A stretch of DNA of 46,789 nucleotides, taken from NCBI RefSeq assembly GCF_001039355.2, contig NW_019775545.1, positions 57,878 to 104,666 of the forward strand. Direction: 5' to 3'. The notes under the pieces were generated by a model. It was not told where the DNA came from, searched no databases, and saw only the letters and a program-made list of their open reading frames with translations. Origin of the DNA: Lingula anatina (taxonomy: Eukaryota; Brachiopoda; Lingulata; Lingulida; Lingulidae). Both the position numbers and the translations under genes were made by a program. Every line of letters begins with the position of its first letter. Positions within the stretch are counted from its first letter, which is position 1. This document shows positions 25,875 to 38,100 of this stretch, piece by piece.

Positions 25875-27816
25875 CTACTTCGCTATAGTCGTTTTTTTCC
25901 AGTCTACATTTTTCTTCTCGTAAAGAAAGATGGCTGTGAAAACCAGCACAAACCCCGCTGCATACGTCCAGTCCAGCTGAAAACGCGCCGAGAAGAAAAT
26001 CGAGGACACTACAGCGGTCAGGAGGGTGGCCAGCGCTCCACAGTAGATCTTGACAATGTTGTCCATTTTCTTCATTATCAAAGCCACCGCTAATCCTGAC
26101 GTCACTGATAACGTCACACAAGATATAACAAACACCAGGACCATTGTGTCTGAAACTTAAGAATAAGGAGAAAGTTTTAGAGAAAACGTGTCACTATTAA
26201 AAACAAACGTGATAATGTTCTGATAGCGTTTTTGACAATACAAGTTAAAATTACATATGAAGCACCACCAATTACAAATGACGCACCACGTGTGACGTAT
26301 CACACAACGTCACAAAAAAGAAGACCTGCATGACGTCACAATAACGTCACAAAGAGTCTGATTCAAACAAGAATCCGTCCATCAAGACAATGATATATCT
26401 AAAACAAATCCAACAATTGCATTATTGGCCAAAAAGGACTGCTATACTACTCCAGCAACATATTGGTTATACATAAGTATTTTCAAAACTTAAATAAGTA
26501 ACGTATTGACATACTTCCTTTGAACTGCAATAAATCCTTGACTTTTGTATTTGACTCCGTCAAACAAAGCATCAATGTTACAATTGTCCCAAACAGATAA
26601 AGCTGTAGCTGCTGGTCCGCAAAACTGCGCCTGTCGTTTTTGAATAAATACTGAAATATACAAAGAAGAATACTGAATAAATACATAATTGAGTCGGGGG
26701 AAAAAATCAAGCTTCTAGTCTTAGACCTAAAGAGGCCAGGGAAAACTTTGTTACAGCTGTTCCTAGAAAACAGGTCCAATAAATACATCAAGGAAAAGCA
26801 CATTATGGCATGACACATCACGTGTTTAGATTCAATACGAAGAAGTAAAAACCCGTTCATTTTCACTCAGTTTTGGTGAAGTTGGTGGATAAATTGCCAC
26901 CACTTCATACAGTATGCCAGCAGAACCTGACCCCACACAATACGGTGCTTCCCAGCACATGTAAAACTACATGTAGCTAGAGACATCTTCAACGTTAACC
27001 CGTCAGGAGAATAAAGGAAGAAAGAAATAAAGAAAGAATGGTCCTTACCTCTGTCAAAACCGCAGCCACCATACATAAGAAAGATGTAAAAGCGGCCAAC
27101 AACCAGGCCATAGGATGAATAAAGTTGCCTTTTTCCAGGCCTCCGCCTATCTTGGTAATGGCGATCCCCGTTATGAGAACACAGAGTGCAAACCACTGGA
27201 TTCTTTCAATCTGTCTCTTGAACAAGGTCCTGTAGGTGACGGCAATGAAGACCACCCTCATCTGCATGAGGATGGCCCAGACGGGGGGAGAGGTGAGGTG
27301 GAGGGCATAGAAATGAATATTATTAGTTATTCCGTACACTATGGACGGTAAGGCAAACCACAGCGAGATTCTGATTTGGAGAAGTTTCCCTTGAAATAGC
27401 AACACCGTTACCATGACGACCAGTTTGATCAACTCGACTGCGGCGACCAGGAATGTTTGCGGAACAGGGTAGACGTCATCATTGTAGTACTTCATGGCGT
27501 AGGACGAACATTGTTTGCCCACCTCCATGACAAGAAAGCTGAAGCAGTAGATCACGGACAGCGCCACGTGGTGGTCTTCTCTGTCCATGGTAACAGCCGA
27601 GACCGAAACTGGGGGCGACGTGGAAGTTTTCTCATCAATCTCAACGCTCACATCATCGGGTATTTGTAACGCTAGTTCCTCCTCCAAATCAGCAGCCGTT
27701 GACGCTGTAATATCAGCACTCATGTGTCCAGGCATCTCGTCACTATTCAATATTCCTCGTAAACTAAAACTCGGGAATTTGGCTGGTAAATGGATCGTCT
27801 TCCACGTCAGTGTCAT
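25875..27816 (-). CDS. SLC35A-type nucleotide-sugar transporter, three exons
   Basis: Exons in transcript order: 27816-27049, 26650-26515, 26149-25875, giving 1179 nt (392 aa plus stop); phases 0 and 1 match. Members of this family exchange a nucleotide sugar (UDP-Gal, UDP-GlcNAc or CMP-sialate) for the nucleoside monophosphate across the Golgi membrane to feed glycosyltransferases. Seen here: an acidic N-terminal tail of about 86 residues, then many hydrophobic segments. Family landmarks are ALPSIVYGITNNIHFYAL, QMRVVFIAVTYRTLFKR, FADQQLQLYLFG and, near the C-terminus, ALIMKKMDNIVKIYCGALA. The tail is longer than in SLC35A1-A3, and Met28 could be a later start. The exon 2 end is set by the donor GGAA|GTATGT. 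Substrate cannot be read from sequence; SLC35A1-A3 or A5-like proteins are all possible. It is the gene next to the FkbM cluster. Confidence 0.85.
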
Positions 27817-28997
27817 TTTTATTATTGGTTGGATGGATCAATAATGTAGAACCCCTATAGCTTTACTGTCATACCACAATACCACAAACGTTACTCCTGG
27901 TTCCTTATGTACGTATATATAACGTCGCAGATGGTACGTATATATATAACAGCTCAGATGAGCAGTGTCCCCAAGGCTACAGTCATACAGAGAACAGGGA
28001 ACATAAATCATATACTGCGATGATTCTCTACAGTGAACCCCTTCAAGGCGTCATAACTTGCCTTGTGGCATACTGGTGTATATATATTGTCCTTGGACTA
28101 GTACGTGCTAATCAAACTGACTACAGCAATATGTTTTATTGTAGACCTAGATTGTTCATACCGCTCTGACTGTCATACAAATAATAATTATAGACAACAG
28201 GTAAAAGTTAAAGGTAAGAATATAAACTATAACCAGCGATAGCTTTGATGACAAAACAGGTACGCTATGTCTGTCTGTCTGTGAAGCTTCTATCTCTCGC
28301 CACACTACAGTGCTATCCAAACCACATCAGTCCATGTGTTGTATATAAAAACTGAAGTGGACAGCAACCAGTGTAAAAACTGGACCACTGGTCATTTTAG
28401 GGTTCACTTGCCTCAGTGGCACATTCTCACCACAACTAAACTGCCACGACACCTACAGGCAGCTAGGCTGTTGTACTTTATTACTTTATCTATTCCCCTT
28501 CCTCCGTGTCTGTGACGTCACATCACCCACATCCCAACAATGTGTATGTCATTCTTAACTCATAATAAGAATTCTATCCGCAGAAGATTATCTAGAGACA
28601 GCTGCTGAAGTGGAAAACTTGGAGAAGAAGGGAGTTAAGCACTGCAGAACAACACAATATGCATACAAGTTCAAGCTATCCGACCCCACCTCTTGTATAT
28701 CACTACACATTTACCACCTTGCAGATATGCATCTTTATTCTGTATAATCTCTCTCGTCCACAGGTATATTTCGCTTAATTGATCCAATGTGTGTTTCACG
28801 TAGATGCCGATTGTTCCAAAAATTATACTCTCTAAAACATGCATATTTATATATTGCTCCAAGGGGTCATATTGAATTATTCCAAATGATACGATATATG
28901 AAAGTGGCATTTGCATATTCAACTCTAACGGCAAATGCGCATAGAAAAGAATCACGACATCCCGCATGTCATAAAAGTGTCGCCCTCTATTGGGGAC

Positions 28998-29018
28998 GGG
29001 GGGGGGGGGGGGGGGGGG
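28998..29018. repeat. Poly-G run
   Basis: Twenty-one consecutive G residues. Such runs can form G-quadruplexes and are a frequent source of sequencing error. Confidence 0.95.
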
Positions 29019-29144
29019 AAGCTCGGGAAGATCTCTCAGTCTGGGACATGGACCAACTCTTCTATGTTTAACCTTGTGTTGCTTTTACTGCGAGATAGAG
29101 TGAAACAAAGCTAAAGATTTCTGAAGTCACATTCTGAATGGCCG

Positions 29145-29147
<3 letters not shown>

Positions 29148-29184
<37 letters not shown>
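29148..29184. repeat. (ATT)n microsatellite
   Basis: About 12 ATT units, the same motif as in the VWDE-like intron at 9499-9554. Confidence 0.95.
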
Positions 29185-30359
29185 TATATTTTAACAGTGC
29201 AGAGAACAGTCCTCCATTTCCGATTGCATCCTGATAGTTATGTTTCCTCCATTTCCGGGCCTTCCTCAACTTACAAAAGCAAAATTACACAAAACTATAT
29301 CTACCTGACCCGTTTCACTGTGCTCCAGGTGCTGTACATTTATAGTTGATATAGTATCACTGTTAACAACTCAGTGATTCAATTCATGATTTACGTTCAT
29401 AACTCGCACCAGAAGAACTGAATAAAGGGAGATCTTTCAACCAGAACATTTCCACTGGCTTCATAAATCAGTAGTTGTGTTTTTTTTTTAAGAAAGTTTA
29501 TTTAAGAGAACGAAAAGAAGTAAATTGCTTCTAGCACTGTATGCTCTCTTTATAAGACAACAAAAGAAAAATATGAATTATATATAAGTCGGTATATACA
29601 AAATAGGAAAAATAGAAATTGTGGTCGTAATAGTTAATAACACTTCTATGATGCCCTATTATTGGGGTGGAATGGGGGGGGTGAAGAGTTCTTCCTCCCA
29701 CTTTCATGTAACGTGTAATCATTTAACATTAATAACATTGTTGATGTTACCTGGCGTTGAAAAACTCGTTTTCTGATGCTGCCCCAAGCTGGCTGTCGAC
29801 TGAGGATTTCACAACACGCCACTCAAGACATTAAAAAAATTCTAGCTTATTGTATCCTTGAATTTTTTTCTCATCCAGCGATTGCTTGACCGACGACTTG
29901 AGTACAATACTAAGTCTGGATCAAGCCACAGAGCGTGCGCTTTCTCTGTGTTCAACGCACAATCTGCAGAGAAGGCTAACCTTGTCGCTGGGATGACACT
30001 ACTGTACCCTCTACATGTACCAGGGCCATGAGTTGAGTATTCAGTAGATATTCACAGATGTCTTTGGCAATTATTTCTACATTTTACTTTCCAACGAGAG
30101 TTTTTGCATTAATTTCCCCTCTCAGCTGGTCTCTAGTAGAGACTGTGATTACGGTGGGAGCAAGCACAATGACCGGATCGGGGAGTTTTAGCCAAAAGTG
30201 TGGTCGGAGACATTTTATGTTGACGGTTGCAATTATATTGAAATGCACAGGAAAATATCTTACTTTTAAATGACATGTTAAATATAAAATTTTGATTTAT
30301 CCCCTCAAAGTAACATGAAAACTAAGGATGTCATTTTAAGTAAGGTACTACTTTACCGG

Positions 30360-30630
30360 GCGGTATTTGAGAGACCAAAGTACGGGAATATCTTGCCGCC
30401 ACAGTTCAATATCCTGTTCACTTGTCTACCCCAGTGGTCCACAGTGGCCGTCAAACAGACGCCGAACGCTAAGATTTATGACGACAGTGTCTTCCTTTTC
30501 TACTACACCGTTTGGTTCACCTCGTGACGGCGCCCGAGGTGAAATAGACCCGCTTTCACGTGTTCGGCAGGTACAGAGCTTCACTGAAAGTAGGCGTACA
30601 CTGGGTACAGCAGCCGACAGGTTACCTTTA
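30360..30630. other. CpG-richer patch open in frames on both strands, unassigned
   Basis: This stretch has many CG dinucleotides compared with its AT-rich surroundings. Plus-strand frames are open at 30315-30527 and 30367-30705. A minus-strand frame is open from about 30625 to 30428, with residues such as VVEKEDTVVINLSVRRLFDG. I recognise no family. It may be a decayed transposable element or an isolated exon. Confidence 0.3.
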
Positions 30631-31008
30631 TTGTCGCATCTTAAAAAGGCACTAAAAATACCACAAAGTTGTGCGCGTTTACGTGTTTTTGTTTTTGTTT
30701 TTTAATTACTTGTTTGTGCGTATGTGTGTGCTCGCGTGTGTCATTGCAAGCAATATTAACGTGAAAGGTCCATAGCCGGCTCCCAAATTGATCATACAAT
30801 ATCTTAATTTCAGTAAGTGGTTTTCACTGGCGGAATCAGGGGTTCGTAAGGGGCGTGTGTAATACGTTCGGTAAAAGGACGGTGAGATCGCTTGGTTGGT
30901 TCGTCTCACTTGCTATATTGCTTTTATGGGAGGAAGAAAATCAACAGGCACCCCACACCCCAAATCCAATCACCCGTTCATCTTGTATTCACTTATAGAT
31001 TTTTCAAG

Positions 31009-31010
<2 letters not shown>

Positions 31011-31041
<31 letters not shown>
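31011..31041. repeat. Poly-A run
   Basis: Thirty-one A residues. It could mark the 3' end of a plus-strand retroposed element, but no element body or target-site duplication was found. Confidence 0.9.
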
Positions 31042-31044
<3 letters not shown>

Positions 31045-34000
31045 AGTTTATATTTCATACCCATAAAGCAATGCGACCCAGTCATTGCAGCCCTCCCGGT
31101 GTTCCCAGCACAATCATGTCTCAGCTAACACAATGAGTCTGTTAGTGAGCCAGAAATCGTCTGAAATCGAATTGAAGTATATACAGTTACGATAGATTCT
31201 ACTCGTATTACCAACGGTGTCTTTTGCTGAGGATGAGTGAAAACCAAGAATTCTCTGCTCCCGACAGCAACAGACCAGACACCCGAAATGAGCTTAAAAA
31301 CGAACGTCTGATTTCAGCTCGTTGAGATTATTCCACGCCATTTAGTTTCAGACGATAAAAATGTATATTTTACCATCGATTCTGCTTTAAACGATAAGAA
31401 AAGAACAGGATATAAACATTAATTAATAATACATAAAAAACTATTATTTACTTATTTATTTTCATTTTTATTGTTAAACTCAAAATCATACACAGTATTG
31501 TACAATATTTACATTTATGTAGCTCTGATACTCAGCATAGAACGGAGAAATAATCATCAAACGAGATTTAGCAGGTAAAACAAAGCATTTCATTTGAACA
31601 CAGGAATACTAAGAACACACAAAATGTGGTAAAACACAGGTTCATATTTTTATATTATAAATTGAAATGACAAATGAAAAATCAACATCGACCTCCATCC
31701 CTACGCATTAAATATTACTCACCAAGTAAAAAAGGCCTGATAAAAATATCTATTGATTTATGACTACATCGTCTGTATTCCACAGTGTATTCAAGCGAGT
31801 GAAAAAAAATTACAGTGACAAAGCAACTGCATTTTTCCATAAAAAAAAAAAAGAATCTAGAAAAACATTCATGTGCGATATTAATATCTGTTCAAATGTA
31901 TTGAGTTACTAACTCATACATAATTGCAGCTCACTTCCTTTCTACACTTATATATTAGGCTTGGAATTATATATGTAGACCATTTCTCTAGTACAACTGT
32001 CGGTTAGTTAGCTATCCCTGCCCTCGGAGAAACTGTATGATAAAAACGATAAAAACTAAAATGTTCATCGTTTTCATAACTAAATTATGTACTTACTTTG
32101 TCATGTTAAACAAAAGTGTCAGCTTTCCGTCTCTTTTAAGGTAAAACACGCAAAGATGATGATATTACTAAAAAGAAAAAGATTCAATTCTAGCTGTTGT
32201 ATTAACTATCATCGCTTACCTTACAATTGCATTCCAAGGAACATAATAGACATTAACTGGCGTATTTTTTTAAAATAAATTAATCTTAGCATCAGTTCGC
32301 ACGGATTTTCGTACCTGTCTTACATAAAGATTCATCCGTCGCATCTCGTCACTCACAAAATAAAACATGTACAATCATTGCCGCTGTTTTATAATTCACG
32401 GTAACCAGGCAACGAAGACGGTGTCAACAATGACATATCAATTCTTCAGTGACGCAATAATCAAAGTGACGCTCCATTACAACCCAGGCACGCGGTTTTT
32501 AAGTCTACCTACTCTGTGACAAGAAATATCTTCAAGGTTGGAAGTGAACAGAAATCAAGTTTATATCAGTAATCTTATAATGCATTGAAAATTAAATAAA
32601 TCTTCTCTTCTATTAAACTGTACCAGCAGGTGAGAACGACATATCGCACAAACACACCGGCTTTGTGACGTAACAGACGGAGACTGCTACAGTGACGGTA
32701 TTATGACGTAGTATCGTGATAAACTGACCATAGAAACCAACTTCATACTAAACTATGAAATTCTGTAAGTTCAATGTTATTGTCGTTATATTTTGTGTTA
32801 AAGTTTCAAGTCCTCTTTAAAGTATTTCATGAAATCTAACTGTATAGTTTATAATATTCCCTAGTTCGTTCTCATTTCTGAGAAACACTCTGAATATGGT
32901 CGTAAAATAAGTTACGACTATTACGCTTGTCTATCAGAACTGTATTAGCTTAGATCACATAATGGCGTCTATTCCTGCGTCTGTACAACTAAGTCTACCC
33001 CTGACTGCGCATTAATCGTAGAAAAAAGAAAATAAATCATTATTTCGGGGTTTGAAATAACGCATGGTATAAAAACAGTTACTACCAACGCCTGACATGA
33101 TAGCAATGAATGAAGTTAAAGGAATAACAACTCTTCATTTTGACGTGAAAAAGTGTCATATAACGGATTCTCCGACGATGTTCCCATACTTACCAACATT
33201 CAAAATTGGTCAATTTTTATAGTGTGGTTTTGTTATAATCTCTTAAGATGATAGCCATCCATGAAGCCAGCCATGAAGGTCCACGTGGTCCAATGGCAAG
33301 CACAGATTTCGGAATCATTGCGATAACAGCCGTTTTGGTGATAAAATGGAATTTATCATATTTTTATGTAATGTTTACAATGCATTTATTGTGCAGTTTT
33401 GAATTTCATATGAAGAGTTGTTTTCCCTTTAACAGTCTTAATCCGGTACTATTGCTCTGTCATTTTATCCCTTTCACAACAATTCTAAAAACATAATAAT
33501 TTTATTCATAATCCACTGGGCCTATGGAAATATTCTACCATGGAAGTGCCTATATGTTTTGATCCTATGGGAAACAAAATGCAGACAAGAAATAATAATG
33601 AAAATACGTTGATAACTCTGGGGTTAAGTTAATTGGAATTTTCATCGATCTATTCAACAAACCGACTCCAAAAAAAAACCCGTCTCATATGGGGCTCCTG
33701 CTATGACTTAATATCTTATGTTTTACAAAAAAAAAAAAAAAATGTTTTTAAAAGTACTTTTAAGTTACTTTTAAAAAAGTAGCCTTACTGGCCATATACC
33801 GTTATAAAAAATAGGAATAAATGCCTCCATGTTTATAATTAACTCTCATTGTTTAAAATAACAAGTCAATACAGGCATTACAACGTAAAGATGTTAAAAC
33901 TACGTAGATGAAGATGTCATGAAGCAAAATGAAACGATGAACAAACCCTCTTTTACCGCACAAAAGGCTGTGTTTGAGTTTTAAACTGAATGCTATACGG

Positions 34001-34943
34001 ATGTCTAAAGTCCTTTTAGGCGGATTCATCATTTCACTACAATCCGTTGGTAAAAACTTCACTGTCTACACAGCCAAGGGAAAAGCTAGCCACCTTGTGA
34101 TCTAATAAGAATTCAAAAATATTTCAAAATACAATTACGTCTGATCAATCTGTCATACCCTGAAATGTTTTCTTTTTTAGCGGTTCTCCTATTTTTTCGG
34201 TAAGTTTTCAAGTTCTTTTCAGTTTGACGCCAAAATAAATAAGATACACAGTACAGCATTATTTTCCCCGTTATTTCCAATGTATCCCACTACACAGATA
34301 AAAGAAGTTGGTAAAAGTCCACGTGTACAGTGAGCGATATACCTTTCCTTTTAACGCTCTCCCAAACAGACCATGACGTTCCAAATTCCAATCATAGTAA
34401 TTTAAGATAGTTTCTATCTCTGGCTCTCAATTAATTTTGGATTCACTTGAGTGAAATTCCGTGTTCTCAAAAATTCCAAAATCGTTCGGCTCGGCGTGTT
34501 TTTACAGTTATTGCATATACGAGGTAGGTCTGGCGTCCCTTTCTTTGAAATAAATCCCACATACTGCACAGTCCTTTCCTAGGAATGTATGATCTTTTTC
34601 TGCTTGCAACTGTTCGAGTATTTAAGGGAGATTTCCCTTAATTACCAAAACGACGATCAAAAAGCAATTAAAATGTCAGACCCATCCCAGGATGGGGGAA
34701 ATTAAACGTTTTCCAATACCCGACATGCCTTAGCTACAATCCTACAAAATGAACGAGCGAAAACATTTGCATATTGATCAACATCGTCGGCGCAAAAATA
34801 AAAGGCTTCTCATTGTTTAAGGGATATGAGGTTGCCTGTTGTCATCTGATAAAACTTGATTGAGTTGGCCGTTGTATTACTTTCCTTAATCTCTGCCAAG
34901 CAGGCGGCAGAGATAATGCAGACGACCGAATTTTCAAAGGAAC

Positions 34944-35178
34944 TGCGCCTGCGCAACGAGTCTGTGAATCTCTGAGGTGATTTAGCAGAAGTCAAACTGC
35001 CGCTTGGGTACAAGATGTATCGGGATGATAGAGCGTTTTTCCAATCAATCAACCGACTGGAATTGTGATAACTTCGCGGTATGTGCTGGGTTCATATAAA
35101 ACGTCCCTGCCGTATCAGCGAGATATTTACTGCAAGATCTAAACCACAACCTGCAGCCGCTTGATAAGAAGACACAAG
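34944..35178 (+). promoter_or_regulatory. Possible TATA promoter with a non-coding first exon
   Basis: In order on the plus strand: an NRF1-like TGCGCCTGCGCA (34944-34955), CCAAT (35041-35045), TATAAA (35095-35100), and a splice donor CACAAG|GTAAGA with the exon end at 35178. A transcript starting about 30 bp after TATAAA would have a first exon of roughly 50 nt without ATG. The gene it would serve would have to lie downstream, mostly beyond the window. Each element alone is weak; the order is what draws attention. Confidence 0.3.
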
Positions 35179-38100
35179 GTAAGATATGCGTTTCATCAAC
35201 TGATCGACTTCGCGCGAAAAGGCTATCGTCTGCTTGCAGCGTGCTGCGCGCGCGATGAGCCCTTCTGATGGTCTGATACACCAGAGAAAGAAAAAGTTGA
35301 AGATAATCAGGAGAAAATGAAATAATTTCACGATTTGTTACTGGAAAATTGCCTATGCGATTGAGATATTGTCAAAAACTCTCAACGAATTAAAATGAGA
35401 GGGACTAGAGCAGATCTGGACTTTCGATAAACTTTGTCTTGATTGTTAAGAATTGTTTTCTAATACTGGGTAATTGTTTGTGACATATTCGCCGGAATGG
35501 GAAAAGAATTTTAATTCTTTTTCTATCGATATATGTGATTACATTTTCTCTTAAACAGTTTGTACAAACTTGGCACTCTACGATCTGCAAAAGGAATAAT
35601 GTGTTTTTGTGATATTCAAGAAGCCATAAAAAACTTATACCCAATTTACAGACTTACAAAGAAGCAGGTACATAATTCGAGTATACAAAAAACAGAGTGC
35701 ATTTTTGTTAGAGTTTACACGAAAACTAGAATTTTAAATTGCTTTATATTCTTACATTTAAAGCAAAGGAAAGGGGCGTATTTTTTCTTAAGATGATTCG
35801 CACAATTTTCTTAAAAGATCGTGTTTCTTTGTCAAAATAAGGTGGCCAAACACAGAAGAAACGCTCGGACTTCATATCAAATAAAATGTTTTAGGATTTG
35901 TTGTAGCAAGAGATATTAATTAGGATGAATTAACCAAAAATTAGCAGCTTGCGCTATATGTCACTCATCTGCGTGTATTGCCATTTCTGAATTTGGAATT
36001 TATACATGAAGCGCGAAAGGTGGACCCTAAACTGAAATATTTTCCTCAGATGTTTTTATTTTTGGCTTTTTCTGTGTGGTGAAAGTTGAATTCGCTTTAT
36101 CGCTTCCGAACATTTTAAATAGATTTTAAGTGAAAAAGTTTATTGCTTTAAATGTTGCGTTGATTATCGAAATGTGGAATTTAAACGAAAATATTTTCCT
36201 CAGATGTTTTTGGCTTTCGCTGTGTGGCGAAAGTTTTATTCTCTTAAACGCTTCTTAATATTTTTTCTAAATAGATTAAAAGTGAAAATATTTTTAGTCT
36301 ACATGTAAAGGTGAACATCGGATACCAGTAGAGTCAAAGTGTTGTTTATGTTACACTTCTATTTTCTGTGTTTTAACATCATCAATTATACGACACGTAG
36401 TTGTTACATAGCAGCCTAAATTATGTAACCAAAAACACCGGATTGTTCATACTGCTATCGAAATTTTGAATGACAACAAAGAAAAACATACTCATAAATT
36501 TAAAAAAAAATTATTCTATTCACTGAATGCTAGCTTACTGGGTTTGAAATACACTTATGTTCTCCCGGTATTATTTACAGTTGATGTTCTTTTCTTGATG
36601 CCTTGCACTTCGGAATTTTTGCGATTAAAAGTTTTTAATCTTGTCATAAAGTAAATTTTTCGTGCAGTCCGTGTCACTCTGTTTACGTATATTTACATCC
36701 AGGGAGTTGTTAAACTCTTCATATTGGGTATAGAAAAACAACAGAAGTTACATCAAAAGATTTCGTAAATTACTTAGATGAAAAATTCTCGTAATTTCGG
36801 TATCTACCAGCACGCCCAGTTACCGTCAGTTAAATAAAATAGTTTTGGAGTTCCTTTGTCTATTCTTCTAATTTTTCAAAATGATAATGGCACATATTTC
36901 ATAAATCTATCAAGTAATTTTGTCATCGTTTAGCTCTGTAGAAATGGATGAGTTTGGTATTATCCGCCATAACCTGCTACATAGGAATTTAGCCAAAAAC
37001 CGCGTTCAAAAACGCGAAAAGGAAATCGTCTTCCATGTCGTGCTTCAAATAAGGTCCCTGAACCCATAAGGAAGAAAAAATGAAGTTATCTGTAAATGAC
37101 ATATTTGAACAGTCCTTGGACAACTGTAATTTTGAATCACCAAAAGCAAAATAATATAGGTTGGTTTAGAGAAGTATTTCTGTGGGATTCGTTACTTTTC
37201 TATCGTACATTCTCTAGACTGTAGTTTGATCTTATTTGGTTAGAAATGCGTATGTTACATGTTCGTCTAGTTTCCTTTTAAAGAACGTAAATAACTTATT
37301 GACAAGCCTTGCGATGTCTTAAACGCTTCGACAACACATGAGGAGCCAAGCGGCAACGAAAATACCACTACGTGTCCAGACAGGGTGGTGAATTCACCGA
37401 GATCATTTTGAACCAATTAGTAGAACGATTTTCGGAATTTTTTTCTTCCATTTATCGCCGCGATGGGTCACTTACCTGGAATCTATAAGTCTGGCCTATG
37501 AGTTTGGTTTGGACAGGTTAGGTATGAATTCCACCATAGGTATTGGCGACCATCTTTGACATTCGATCATTTCATTTGCGAAGAGTTTCTGATGATTTTT
37601 GTTTCTGAATACAAGTTATTATCTTGCCACAAGCGCACGCAAGTGTTCAGAATCTTCCTTAGTTGTTTAGAAAGTATTTTGAATTGGATTGGTTGATGCC
37701 GTAATGTCAGCGTGGGTTTTCTTTAATCTGAAAATAATAAAATGTTTATAATTAGCATTCAGCTGTGATATGAATAATTTCTGAGAAAAATCTTTATTAC
37801 TGAAGAATACACAAGGCAGGGAGTGCGTTTTCTTCTAATGATGTAGACGCTGCTTTATCGACACAGATTAGAAACTGTTAGCATTGATGAAAATAATTTT
37901 GGGAGTAATTAAAAAAGCATTTTAACGTGACTCCAATTATGATCTACATCTGGATTTCATCAAAGATGTCACAATATGCTACGCTTTAGGTTTTAGTCCC
38001 AGAATCCCGATATGCCAGTCACGGGCACCTTGAAGATAGACAACATCACAAGCACGCAACTCTAAATCAATGCGACAAAATTACCCAGAATACTCAACAA

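Larger units (their letters stand above)
27817..34940. other. Gene-poor region, first part
   Basis: No convincing coding region, tRNA or rRNA. It starts with the transporter upstream region (TATA-like repeats near 27915-27950). It then contains simple repeats (listed separately), a GC-richer patch at 30360-30630 and otherwise AT-rich DNA. All open frames are short, overlap frames on the other strand, and show no family motif. Confidence 0.55.

Noticed and set aside
31011-31041. Poly-A run as the tail of a retrotransposon
   Set aside because: No element body, coding remnant or target-site duplication could be identified around it.
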